From the NCBI RefSeq assembly GCF_014274465.1, contig NZ_CP060394.1:3658001-3722000 (forward strand): 64,000 nt of DNA, read 5' to 3'. Each line of letters begins with the position of its first letter. Positions within the stretch are counted from its first letter, which is position 1. Below, in pieces: positions 55,544-64,000 of this stretch. Below the pieces are notes generated by a model that searched no databases, was not told the origin of the DNA, and saw only the letters and a list, made by a program, of their open reading frames with translations. This DNA comes from Alloacidobacterium dinghuense (GTDB lineage: Bacteria > Acidobacteriota > Terriglobia > Terriglobales > Acidobacteriaceae). A program made the translations under genes and the position numbers.

Positions 55544-57829
55544 CTACCGTTCCTCGACCTGAGCCACGACGTCGGTGAAGAGGATGTCTTTTGGCTCCTC
55601 CATGGTCGAACTCTTCCCCATATGACGAATGCCGAGGAAAGACAGGTAGAGCATCGGAAGCGTTCCACCCAGGATGAAAACAATGTCGCCCGGCATGCGT
55701 AGCCACTCCAGCACGGAGTTGGCACGACTGCCGATGTAGTTCAGCGTGCGGGCATCATAGTAGCTCACGCTGATCGAGTGATAGAGCTGCAGTATACCCA
55801 GAGGGAAAAGGGTTGCGAAAACCATCCACGCCAGCCCGAGATTGAGCGACCAAAAACTGATCCTGGCCGCCCTATCCGACCAGTATTTTTGCGGGATGAC
55901 ATAGCGTAGGCAGAAGAGAGCGAGACCTATCGACAGCATTCCGTATACGCCCATCATCGACGCATGTGCATGATTCGCAGTCAGGGCGGTGCCGATCTCG
56001 TAGTAAGAAACGATAGGCAGGTTGATGAGAAAGCCGAAGACCCCGGCTCCAAGAAAGTTCCAGAAACCGACTGCAGCGAGGAACATCACGGCCCAGTAAT
56101 GCGGAAATGGCGTTCTCGATCCCGCGCTCTGCACTGTTCCCAACTGCAGGAAGCTCCACGCCTCAAGCGTAAGGATCGTCAGCGGTATAACCTCGCCCGC
56201 GGAGAAAAACGCGCCAAGCGCCATGTGCATAGCGGGCTCGCCCGAGAAGTACACGTGATGCATAGTGCCGACGATTCCACCTGCAGAATACAAAACAACG
56301 TCGAGGTAGATCATGCGCAATCCAATGCGCTCGTCAACCACGCCTAAGAGAACAAAGATGTATGCGACCAGGACAGTGGTGAACAGCTCCAGAAAGTCTT
56401 CAACCCAGAGATGCACGACCCAGAAGCGCCAGAAATCCGTGGTTGTAAAATGCTCTCCAGGATTCGCCAGCAGGCCAATGCCATAGAAGGCGGGGATGGA
56501 AAGCGCAGAAAAGAAAAAGAGCCAGGGCATGTTTCCTGCATGCTCAGCAGAGAGCCTGCCGCGAAGCCCTCGATAGAGAATCACGACCCAGAAAGACAAG
56601 CCGACGGTCAACAAAATTTGCCAGATGCGACCAAGATCGAGATATTCAAATCCCTGATTGCCGAACCATGCGTTACGAACCAGGCCCTGGATACCAGCAA
56701 ATTCGCCGAGCAGACTTCCCACCACGACAACGACGAGTGCACCCAATAAACCATATGCAAGGAGCTTTTGTCCTTGCGGCTCTCGCCCTGCAATCATGGG
56801 TGCCAGGAAGATGCCCGAAGCAAGATACGAAGTGGAGACCCAGAAGATGGATAGCTGTAGGTGCCATGTGCGGACCACATTGAAGGGAAGAACCCGTCCA
56901 AGATCGATGCCGAAGAAGGTCTGCAGGTCCGCGCGATAGTGCTCGGTAGCGGCGCCCAACAGAGTTTGAATGACGAAAAGCGCTGCCATGACGAAGAAAA
57001 ACCATGCGCACGCCCTTTGAGCCGGCGTGAGCTGAACTTCATCCGGAGCGCGGAAAGACATAGTCTGTTGTTCGCGGCCATGCCATCCCATCAGATTCCA
57101 GCGGCCAAAGGCTGCTAGTAGCAATCCCGTTCCCCCCAATAACACAACGAAGGAAAGCACACTCCACACGATTGAGTCGGCGGTTGCATGATTGTCGACA
57201 AGTGGTTCGGGCGGCCAGTTGTTGGTGTAGGAGTAGGGATGGCGGGGCCGGGCGGTAGAGGCTGCCCAGGCAGTCCAGCTGAAGAATGCTGTCAGCTTGC
57301 GAATCTCTTCCGGGTCGCGAATGGCGGATGGTCTCAGGCCGAACTTGGTTGTCGGCTCTCCAAAGAACGTCGCGTAGTAGGACCGGCAGTCTTTGAGGGC
57401 CTGTACCTGAGCATCTGTATATACGAGCGTGCCCGTACTTTCGTCATATTGGTTGGACTTGAAGTCTTTTATGGTGTGGCTGCGCGCGGTGTCGGAGTTT
57501 TGGCCACCATAAAAATCGATACTGGAGAGCGCTGCGCGATGCAGATACTCGGTTGTGAAGTCCGGTCCAAGATACGCACCATGGCCGAAGATCGATCCGT
57601 ATTCCATCAGGCCGTTGCCGAGAAAAATCTGTTGGCCCGTCATGATGTCGCCGCGAGTGAACAGGACTGCGCCGTGTGTGTTTTTAACGTTCTGGGGAAT
57701 GGGAGGTTCATCATTGTAGGTGTAGTAGGTGAGCACACCCATGATCAAGAATCCAATCATCAGGACGATGCCTGCTGCCTGGATCCAACCACGAGAGATC
57801 ATCAGCGGACGCTTTTCAAGCGCGGACAT
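55544..57829 (-). CDS. norB: Quinol-dependent nitric oxide reductase (qNOR)
   Basis: 761 aa, membrane enzyme reducing 2 NO to N2O with quinol electrons. The N-terminal cytochrome-c-like extension of qNOR is present (about 40-220; GDIMTGQQIFLGNG, MEYGSIFGHGAYLGPDF, no CxxCH), then 12 or so helices. Heme and FeB ligands: RTWHLQLSIFW, WVVHLWVEDFLELF (His and the functional Glu), GTMHHVYFSG, NHAHASMMGVYG. ATG 57829 has AAGGAGTGA. There are no denitrification genes nearby, so NO detoxification is the likely role. The upstream gap holds no NsrR/NorR-like site that I could recognise. Confidence 0.95.
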   Translation of the reverse strand: MSALEKRPLMISRGWIQAAGIVLMIGFLIMGVLTYYTYNDEPPIPQNVKNTHGAVLFTRGDIMTGQQIFLGNGLMEYGSIFGHGAYLGPDFTTEYLHRAALSSIDFYGGQNSDTARSHTIKDFKSNQYDESTGTLVYTDAQVQALKDCRSYYATFFGEPTTKFGLRPSAIRDPEEIRKLTAFFSWTAWAASTARPRHPYSYTNNWPPEPLVDNHATADSIVWSVLSFVVLLGGTGLLLAAFGRWNLMGWHGREQQTMSFRAPDEVQLTPAQRACAWFFFVMAALFVIQTLLGAATEHYRADLQTFFGIDLGRVLPFNVVRTWHLQLSIFWVSTSYLASGIFLAPMIAGREPQGQKLLAYGLLGALVVVVVGSLLGEFAGIQGLVRNAWFGNQGFEYLDLGRIWQILLTVGLSFWVVILYRGLRGRLSAEHAGNMPWLFFFSALSIPAFYGIGLLANPGEHFTTTDFWRFWVVHLWVEDFLELFTTVLVAYIFVLLGVVDERIGLRMIYLDVVLYSAGGIVGTMHHVYFSGEPAMHMALGAFFSAGEVIPLTILTLEAWSFLQLGTVQSAGSRTPFPHYWAVMFLAAVGFWNFLGAGVFGFLINLPIVSYYEIGTALTANHAHASMMGVYGMLSIGLALFCLRYVIPQKYWSDRAARISFWSLNLGLAWMVFATLFPLGILQLYHSISVSYYDARTLNYIGSRANSVLEWLRMPGDIVFILGGTLPMLYLSFLGIRHMGKSSTMEEPKDILFTDVVAQVEER

Positions 57830-57961
57830 AGTTCACTCCTTACCAGCTAGAGATGGTGCCTCGAGGGGCCTGCTCGAAGAGTTCTTGACGCGGTTGTGCA
57901 GTCATAAGATCGTCTAACTCAATTACCCGTGTCGTGACAGCGTCCGATCGCATCGTTTCCT

Positions 57962-59496
57962 CTCGCACGGACTCCGCAGTCTGTTGTCAAAGTTCGGTGG
58001 CTGGTCCGCCGTGCGGCCAGCGTTGTGTCACGTTCTTGGTGCGCGTGAAGAAGCGGATGCTGTCCTCGCCATATTGGTTCAGGTCGCCGAAAGCTGAGTT
58101 CTTCCAGCCGCCATGGCTGTAGTAGCCGACAGGCGTTGGCAGGGGAAAATTAACGCCCACCATACCCACCTCGACCCCGGCAACGAAACGCTGGGCCCAG
58201 TCTCCACTGCGCGTAAAGACCGTAACTGCGTTGCCCTGGTGGTGGACGTTCGGGTAGCTTAGCGCCTCCTCGAACGTCTCCGCGCGAACAATCTGCAGCG
58301 TGGGGCCGAAGATCTCGTCCTGGTAGCTCTGCATTGACTGCGTGGCGTGATCGATCAGGGTCGGCCACAAGAAGAACCCCTCTTCGTGCCCCGGCAGGCT
58401 TCGCCCCGCCCGTCGATGACCAGCTCGGCGCCCTCGTCGACAGCCAGTTGAATATAGCTCTCGATCTTCTTCTTGTTTTCGGGGGTGACGACCGGACCCA
58501 TTTGCGCATTGGGATCAGTGGAGACGCCAATCCTCAGCTTTGGGATCTCCTCGAGCAGGCGCTCGCGAACCGCCTCGGCCGTCTCCTTGCCAACGGGCAC
58601 GATCACCGGCATGGCCATGCAGCGCTCGCCTGCAGACCCGAAGGCCCCGGCGAGGATATCCACGACAGCCGAGTCGAGATCAGCGTCGGGCAGAATGACG
58701 CCGTGGTTCTTCGCTCCGCCCAGGCATAGCACGCGCTTGCCGTTGCCCGCGCCGCGCGCGTAGACGGACTTCGCCACGGCCGTCGAGCCGATAAAGGTTA
58801 CGGCCTTGATGTCCGGATGATCCCCGATCGCTTCGCCGACCTCCTGGACACCCTGCACGACATTGACGATGCCCGGCGGCACGCCGGCTTCGTGGGCGAG
58901 CTCGACGATCCGGAGGGCCGCGGAGGGTACGCGCTCCGATGGCTTCAGGATGAAGGCGTTGCCCACGGCGATGGCCGGGGTCAGCATCCAGAGCGGGATC
59001 ATGCCGGGAAGTTGAAGGGCGGAATTCCGGCAACGACTCCCAGTGGTTCGCGGATGGAATAGACATTCACGCCAGGTCCCGCGCCCTGGGTGAACTCGCC
59101 CTTCTGCAGATGCGGGACACCGCACATAAACTCCACCACGTCGAGGCCGCGCTGCAACTCGCCATTGGAGTCGCCGAGCAATTTGCCGTGTTCGGAGGAC
59201 ATCAGGTAGATAAGCTCCTGCCTGTGCTCTTCGATCAATGCCTTGAACCTGAAAATCACACGCGCCCGGTGCAGGGGGTCAATCGCGGCCCAGGCGGGTT
59301 GCGCCGCCTTGGCGGCCGCGACAGCCTCACCAAGGATTGCGGCGTCACCGTGCTCCAGAAGGGCCTGCACCTGCCCGGTGCTGGGATCGTAGACAGGGCT
59401 GGTGAGTGCGCCAGGGCGCGTGACGCTCTGGCCGTTGATGAAATGGCTGATCGTGCGCATAGGCTTTTTCTCCTCCTCACTATCGACTTCGAAATA
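57962..59496 (-). repeat. Long inverted repeat, right arm (mmsA copy 2)
   Basis: Counterpart of 6665-8198. Apart from the two single-base deletions and a few substitutions (one is C to T in AACGGCGAG near 59165) the arms are the same. In the ribosome-binding region they differ by several bases. Confidence 0.9.
57987..59460 (-). pseudogene. mmsA: mmsA copy 2, two single-base deletions
   Basis: Length is 1474 nt against 1476 for the intact gene. One C is lost from CCCC near 59006 (after PPFNF), shifting the frame, and one G from GGGGG near 58405 (after VIDGRG). Between them the second frame reads normally, including the active-site Cys in GERCMA. As it stands three out-of-frame pieces result and no enzyme can be made. 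Since both losses are in homopolymers and everything else is nearly identical, sequencing error is possible. Read depth over both copies would tell. Confidence 0.88.
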
Positions 59497-59559
59497 AGCA
59501 ACCCCTTTACGGACTCGGCAGCCCATTGTCCAAGCTTTAGAGAGGATGAAGGGTCAAAA

Positions 59560-60216
59560 TCATTGCTCTGTTTTCCTGGTGGAATTGACCGGCCCTCCGG
59601 TTCCGAGGGCCGGAGATTGGAGTAGTCGTTTTCGTGCTCGGTGAAGCCTGCTTTTCACAGATGCCACTGATACTCCGAGATCCTGTGCTATTTCCTTAGT
59701 GGAATGCTCTTCCGACAACCGAATGTCCATTACTGCTCGAGACTTGGGATCAAGCCGTTGGAGTGCGCGGCGGATTGCGTGGCATCGCTGTTGCTGATCG
59801 TAGAGTTGTTCCGGGTTGGGAGCGCCGTCAGGAATCTCGAGGTGTGCGCAAGCACCTTCAAAGTCTTGCTGCTGTTCGAATGACATCTCTGGGCGGCAGT
59901 GACGTCTGCGAAGGATCATCAGTGCCGTGTTGATGCCAATTCGCGTTAACCAGCTGGACAACTTGGATCTACCTTCAAATGAGGGGAGCGCTAGATAAGC
60001 TTTCAGAAAGGTATCCTGCAAGGCGTCCTCAGCATCCTCCCGATTCCGCGTTATGGACAGAATCCGCTGATAAACGCGATGAGAATGAGTTCTCTGCAGT
60101 TCGGCAAAGGCTGCATGGGAACCACGCCTAGCTGCAAGTATGAGCTCCTCATCACGTGACATGGCCTCATATCCCATGTTTGACGAAATCGCCGAACACC
60201 GCTCCGGAGAATTCAT
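59560..60216 (-). CDS. ECF-type RNA polymerase sigma factor, copy 2
   Basis: 218 aa with region 2 (AFAELQRTHSHRVYQRILSI, TRNREDAEDALQDTFLKAY) and region 4 (RLDPKSRAVMDIRLSEEHST, KEIAQDLGVSVASVKSRLHR). ATG 60216 is fixed by AAGGAGGTCGGGC just before it. Similar throughout to the factor at 44 kb. No anti-sigma gene. A 26-bp palindrome is 99 bp upstream. The C-terminal tail (GTGGPVNSTRKTEQ) is not part of the fold. Confidence 0.92.
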   Translation of the reverse strand: MNSPERCSAISSNMGYEAMSRDEELILAARRGSHAAFAELQRTHSHRVYQRILSITRNREDAEDALQDTFLKAYLALPSFEGRSKLSSWLTRIGINTALMILRRRHCRPEMSFEQQQDFEGACAHLEIPDGAPNPEQLYDQQQRCHAIRRALQRLDPKSRAVMDIRLSEEHSTKEIAQDLGVSVASVKSRLHRARKRLLQSPALGTGGPVNSTRKTEQ

Positions 60217-60315
60217 GCCCGACCTCCTTCGTCTTTGCCAGCTTCGACTGAATGCGAAACTGAAGCTTCAGTTGATGTGGTCATTACGCCAGAGGAACAG
60301 ATTTGTAACAATTGG

Positions 60316-60341
60316 ACGAAGGTATCGGTCGATACTTTCGT
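60316..60341. promoter_or_regulatory. 26-bp palindrome, copy 7 (upstream of ECF sigma 2)
   Basis: Arms ACGAAGGTATC and GATACTTTCGT around spacer GGTC; one mismatch only. 99 bp before the sigma gene start on the minus strand; it is also upstream of the distant rightward integrase. Confidence 0.7.
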
Positions 60342-60800
60342 ATGATGGAAGTCCTGCACGTCCTAACTCATTATTGTTTAAAAAAGGTGACGATGCGCCA
60401 CGCCTGGGAGGTCAGCGATACGGATGCGCTTCGTCTTTGCCTTACGGGTCTTGAGACGGCTACGACTAGTGGCTCGCGGAATGGCACACGCGATTCATAG
60501 AACGAGCTGCGATCAGCTGAAGGCGGACGCGTGAATCCAGTGTCGATCCCTCCTCGGTCGAACGCAAGGTCCTGCCCACTAGGCACATTTCCTTCAAGAC
60601 GCAGCGTCGCCCCTCGGATGCCGGGTCTTATATTTGCGCAGCAGATCGTTTGATTGGCCCAGGCTCAGGAAGAAGATTCAGATCCTCAGGACTCTGCCGC
60701 CGCAAGGCAGTGTTCTTCGATGGTGGTCGCTTAAATGCCATCGGCGGCCAACATAAGTAATCATCTTCCCTGCACCGCTATCGCGGTCAGGAGGACGAAA
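60342..60800. other. Intergenic before integrase, no gene seen
   Basis: Short readings on both strands show no family features. It contains the strong integrase ribosome-binding site CAGGAGG at its end. Confidence 0.5.
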
Positions 60801-61955
60801 ATGCAGCGCTGCAGCTTGATTAAGAAGAACCGGAAGCGGGGTTCCGATGTATGGCTTCTCCGTTGGTCCGACAAGTCCATTTCGGGAAAGCGCATCTATC
60901 GCAAGAGAGTCATAGGGACAGTGGATGAATATTCCGACGCTCAATCAGCGCGTCAAGCAGTCTCATCACTGATCGAGCGGATCAACGCCGACAATCCTCG
61001 AATAGGCCTTCGGTCGATTACACTTTCTACGCTGTGCAATCACTTCGAACGATGCGAATTGGCGCAGAGCAACACTTGGCGCAGCTATTCCACGAAGAAG
61101 TGCTACGCAGGATACCTGAAACGGTGGGTCGTCCCCCAATGGGGAAAGTATGAACTGCGAGAAATCAAAACAATAGAAGTTGAGTCCTGGCTTCGCCGCT
61201 TACCGCTTGCAAAGAGCAGTTGCGCGAAGATCCGAGGCGTCATGTCGGTTTTGTTCAACCATGCCTGCCGATATGAGCTCTTCGATCACAATCCGATTCA
61301 TCTGGTCCGTCAGGGCGCAAAACGCAAAGGAACGCCCTGCGTTTTAGCCCCGTCCGAAATAAAGCTATTGGCAGATAGTCTCGCCGATCGAGAACGAACA
61401 TTGGTGTTGCTCGCCGCATCCACTGGCTTACGTCAGAGCGAGTTATTCGGTCTGAAATGGGGCGACATCAATTTCACGGAGGGAACGATGAACGTGACAC
61501 GCTCGATCGTTTGCGGCATTGTCGGGCCGTGCAAGACCGAATCATCGCAGAAGCCGGTCCCGATTCATCCGCTGATTATCGAGGCGCTCGTCAAATGGAA
61601 GGAGCATCAGCACTACCGCAAGCCCGACGACTGGATTTTCGCTAGTGGCCGTCGCAGCGGCCGCAAGCCGTACTGGGGTCAGGCGATCCTGCGGAAGTAC
61701 ATCCTGCCAAAGGCGCAAGCACTCGGAATCGAAAAGAGGTTTGGCTGGCACACCTTCCGACACACTTACTCGACGCTGTTGAGGAGCGTGGGCACTGAGT
61801 TCAAGGTTATGCAGGAATTGCTTCGACACTCTTCACTACGATCCACTCTTGATGTCTATACCCAGGCGATCACGCCGGCAAAGCACGCTGCCCAGGCAGC
61901 AGTTATGGCGCTTGTCTTTTCTCCGCAACCCGAGTCTGAAACGCGTGCGTTCTGA
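60801..61955 (+). CDS. Tyrosine-type site-specific integrase
   Basis: 384 aa. An N-terminal arm-binding-like part (SDVWLLRWSDKSISGKRIYRK), SAM-like core-binding domain (about 75-170) and catalytic domain with Arg in ASTGLRQSELFGLKWGDI, His-x2-Arg in WHTFRHTYS and the nucleophile Tyr in STLDVYTQA. All active residues are seen, so it may be active. ATG 60801 has GGAGG 6 nt before it; a longer reading upstream is unlikely. It points to a tRNA-Asp gene 120 bp beyond its stop, a classical integration target. Confidence 0.93.
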   Translation: MQRCSLIKKNRKRGSDVWLLRWSDKSISGKRIYRKRVIGTVDEYSDAQSARQAVSSLIERINADNPRIGLRSITLSTLCNHFERCELAQSNTWRSYSTKKCYAGYLKRWVVPQWGKYELREIKTIEVESWLRRLPLAKSSCAKIRGVMSVLFNHACRYELFDHNPIHLVRQGAKRKGTPCVLAPSEIKLLADSLADRERTLVLLAASTGLRQSELFGLKWGDINFTEGTMNVTRSIVCGIVGPCKTESSQKPVPIHPLIIEALVKWKEHQHYRKPDDWIFASGRRSGRKPYWGQAILRKYILPKAQALGIEKRFGWHTFRHTYSTLLRSVGTEFKVMQELLRHSSLRSTLDVYTQAITPAKHAAQAAVMALVFSPQPESETRAF

Positions 61956-61991
61956 CGGCTTTGGATCAGCGACCTTATATATGGGCACTGA

Positions 61992-62041
61992 AATTGGGGT
62001 GCAAAAGGGGCACGTTTCCGTAGCTCTTTTGCACCCCAATT
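61992..62041. repeat. Perfect 16-bp inverted repeat between integrase and tRNA
   Basis: AATTGGGGTGCAAAAG at 61992-62007 and its exact complement at 62026-62041 enclose 18 nt. There is no T tract after it, so it is not a plain terminator. It may act as a terminator for the integrase or as part of an attachment site. Confidence 0.7.
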
Positions 62042-62078
62042 GATTTCCGCCATTCCGAGTTAACTCTTTTGGAATGTA

Positions 62079-62155
62079 TGGCGGGGACGACGGGGCTCGA
62101 ACCCGCGACCTCTGCCGTGACAGGGCAGCATTCTAACCAACTGAACTACGTCCCC
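62079..62155 (-). tRNA. tRNA-Asp (anticodon GTC)
   Basis: 77 nt on the minus strand. Acceptor arms GGGGACG and CGTCCCC pair fully; D arm with AGTTCAGTTGGTTAGAAT; anticodon stem CTGCC/GGCAG with loop CTGTCAC, anticodon GTC; T arm with GGTTCGAGCCC; discriminator G and an encoded CCA. G73 and GTC fit aspartate. Confidence 0.96.
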
Positions 62156-62419
62156 CAAACTAACTTTGGACTTGCTACCGAGCAATTAAAGCGACTGAAG
62201 AATCGCAACAACAATTCCGTAACTGAATTGTAGCAGACAATTCTCCAACGCAGCTATTGGGAGTACGGACATTAGACAGACGTTGACGATTTCAAGTGAA
62301 CAAAATGAAGTGGGATAATCTCACGATGAAGTCGCCAGGGCATAGCCGCGAGATCCTCTCTAGCAGGGAGGCACAGTCGCCCCACCTACGAAGTAGCTTT
62401 AGAGAGTTAACTCGTTGAC

Positions 62420-63413
62420 AACCGTCACTCTCGAAAAACCCATGCCCCAGCACACCATCGTTCAGCGTCAAGTTTTCTGGAGTATAGGTGAGGCAATATT
62501 GTACTCGTACAGCAACGCTGTTCGCGATCATCGCATCGGGGGATGTGGTGGACCACAGGCCGGGACCATGTTTTGCGAATCGCATCAAGAGCGAACTTTT
62601 GCAGGCAGAGTTCCGCACTGTGCCGCGGCGGCTGGATCAAACGTCAGGCCCAGCGCCTGCGATTTTGCCACCATCCGCCCCATTGTGATATCGCATAGAC
62701 AGGTTCCTGCATCTACACCTCCTGCCAACGCTGTCCCTCCACCCATGTCACCGTGACACCCCGAAAACCACACGTGTTCGATTGTCTGACCACCTACCGG
62801 TTTCGACGTCCAGAGCGTCGCCGGGAACTGTGCTTGTTTCATCGATTGGTAGGCATTCTTTATGTCCGGATGAAGACTGGTATCGAGAAAGCCGTACTTG
62901 TTCTCTTCCACTCCACTAAAGATTGTTGGAATGCTGAGCGACCCAACTGTGTCCCATACGCCCAGCATTTTGATCGTTACATCGCGTAATCCGCATGCTC
63001 CCAAACCGGCAAGGATGGAGGTACGCTTCATTGGATCAAGGTATGCGGCGAATGCCTGCGTTACGCAATCGTCGGTGAACGCTCCGGTTGGCAGGCCGCA
63101 TGTCGCGATCATTCCAGCGAGGCTTCTGACGGTGTAAGCGCCTCGACTGAATCCAAACAGAAAATTTTGTCGCCTGACTCATACACATGGGACAATCTTT
63201 GTGTAGCAATCCATGATCTTCTGCAGCAGTCCCTGATCAAAGGCTCCTTCGAGGATGCGATTCAAGCCTGAGGCATCGGCACCCACTCCATCGTCGTAGT
63301 ATGTGACTTGGTCTGAAGTGACGGTCAAAGCCTTATAGAACCGGTACACGTTGGCGTTGTTCCCCGGAGACTGCCAAAGTTCCATTCGCACATAACACAA
63401 TCCGTTTTGACAT
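62420..63413 (-). pseudogene. DUF2235 (Tle1-like phospholipase) pseudogene
   Basis: Starts MSKRIVLCANGT (ATG 63413). Pieces in several frames together make an alpha/beta hydrolase of the DUF2235 family: NVYRFYKALTVTSDQVTYYD, DDGVGADASGLNRILEGAFD, the GFSRGAYTVRSLAGM nucleophile elbow, VWDTVGSL and VWFSGCHGDMGGG. Frames change near 63377, 63189, 63161, and again near 62620 and 62540 (FALDAIRKTWS, then VAVRVQYCLTYTPENLTL). Five shifts make it a true pseudogene rather than one error. Intact relatives include type VI secretion lipase effectors. Confidence 0.82.
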
Positions 63414-63518
63414 TGAGGGACCTCCGGCAAATTGCAACTCTTTCACCATGCCTGGACCCTCCGAGATTGGCCAATTTTTGCCTTGACATACACCCAATCC
63501 CAATTTCCCATTGCCGAA

Positions 63519-64000
63519 ATGCAAGGCAAGCTGGAAAGTCTTTCTCTCAGAGCTTTTGGATGGTCTGCTCGTTGTCGCGCGTTCGCGCTGATGCTTTCGT
63601 TATGCCTGGCAACGATTGGATGCACGTCCTCTCTCTCGAAGCACAGTGCTGCACTCTCAACTGCGACGGCACCGGTCGTCGACCAAGCAGCGACTGCTTA
63701 TCGTACAGCCCAGGCACTGCATGATCTCCGAGTCGACTATGACGCAATCCCTGAGTTCGAGGCTGCGCAACCGGTCTACAACCCGCGCAACATTCAACCA
63801 CTTATGTCAGACAAAGATATTCAGGTCCGGCTCGCCGTACTTGAGGCCTTCAAATGCTATGTACAGTCCATTGTTGCCATCACCAATGGTACCGACTCAA
63901 AGGAACTCGATGCGGCCTCAAAGTCTGTTGGGGATTCGCTGAGCGATCTCGGAAATTCTTTGGCGCCAGCCATTGAAAGCACGCTCGGAGTCGCTACTGC
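63519..64000 (+). CDS. Lipoprotein, 3' end beyond the right edge
   Basis: From ATG 63519 the plus strand is open to the last base, 160 codons. The N-terminus has basic residues, a hydrophobic stretch (FALMLSLCLATIGC) and a lipobox with Cys near residue 35, then a mostly helical region (AATAYRTAQALHDLRVDYDA; MSDKDIQVRLAVLEAFKCYV). It is divergent from the DUF2235 pseudogene, with 105 bp between. I do not know the family; such lipoproteins often stand beside DUF2235 genes, possibly as immunity partners, but that is only a guess. Confidence 0.78.
   Translation, partial: MQGKLESLSLRAFGWSARCRAFALMLSLCLATIGCTSSLSKHSAALSTATAPVVDQAATAYRTAQALHDLRVDYDAIPEFEAAQPVYNPRNIQPLMSDKDIQVRLAVLEAFKCYVQSIVAITNGTDSKELDAASKSVGDSLSDLGNSLAPAIESTLGVAT

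Overview
The window reads as a chromosome segment of an Acidobacteriota bacterium, probably Terriglobia. This is inferred from family types, not from a search: an ADOP-type fused permease, an Oar-like TonB receptor with a carboxypeptidase-regulatory N-terminus, a propeller-Y_Y_Y histidine kinase, and very large kinase-like/ATPase/sigma-54 activators. There are two well-formed efflux operons, NO and stress genes, and many gene fragments and single-base frameshifts.

Layout. 1-9.3 kb: an acetyltransferase cut by the left edge, the ADOP permease, a dead DHA2 transporter, transketolase, methylmalonate-semialdehyde dehydrogenase (mmsA), a universal stress protein and a SnoaL-like protein. 9.7-31 kb, all on the minus strand: activator 2 > STAS protein 2 > TonB receptor > activator 1 > STAS protein 1 > propeller histidine kinase. 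Directly downstream of each activator lie a CAATTG-centred palindrome and a GG-N10-GC sigma-54 promoter that drives the small STAS gene. 31.4-36.6 kb: an MdtP-YtcA-MdtN-MdtO-like efflux operon. 37.3-43.7 kb: NarL-type regulator, a frameshifted third STAS gene, a 59-aa membrane protein, TolC-EmrA-EmrB and a cytidylate-kinase-like protein. 43.9-48 kb: ECF sigma factor, a decayed histidine kinase with an internal inversion, two FixJ-like regulators and a stress protein. 48.3-54.7 kb: integrase fragment, porin, small K+ channel, frameshifted SDR, SnoaL protein, MOSC-oxidoreductase fusion, carbonic anhydrase. 54.9-60.2 kb: a membrane protein with a Cys-rich insert, quinol NO reductase, an inverted near-identical but frameshifted second mmsA, and a second ECF sigma factor. 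60.8-64 kb: tyrosine integrase beside tRNA-Asp, a DUF2235 pseudogene, and a lipoprotein gene running off the right edge.

Two regulatory layers stand out. The first is the duplicated activator/STAS/sigma-54 module. The second is a 26-bp palindrome (two 11-bp arms around 4 bp; best arms ACGAAAGTATC and GATACTTTCGT) found seven times between genes: upstream of tkt, the mdt-like operon, both ECF sigma genes, the 47-kb stress protein, the porin and the SDR. It looks like the operator of one unrecognised regulon.

Many coding sequences differ from an intact frame by one base in a short homopolymer (TonB receptor, STAS 3, SDR, second mmsA, DUF2235). Either this region is decaying or the assembly has homopolymer errors; reads would decide.
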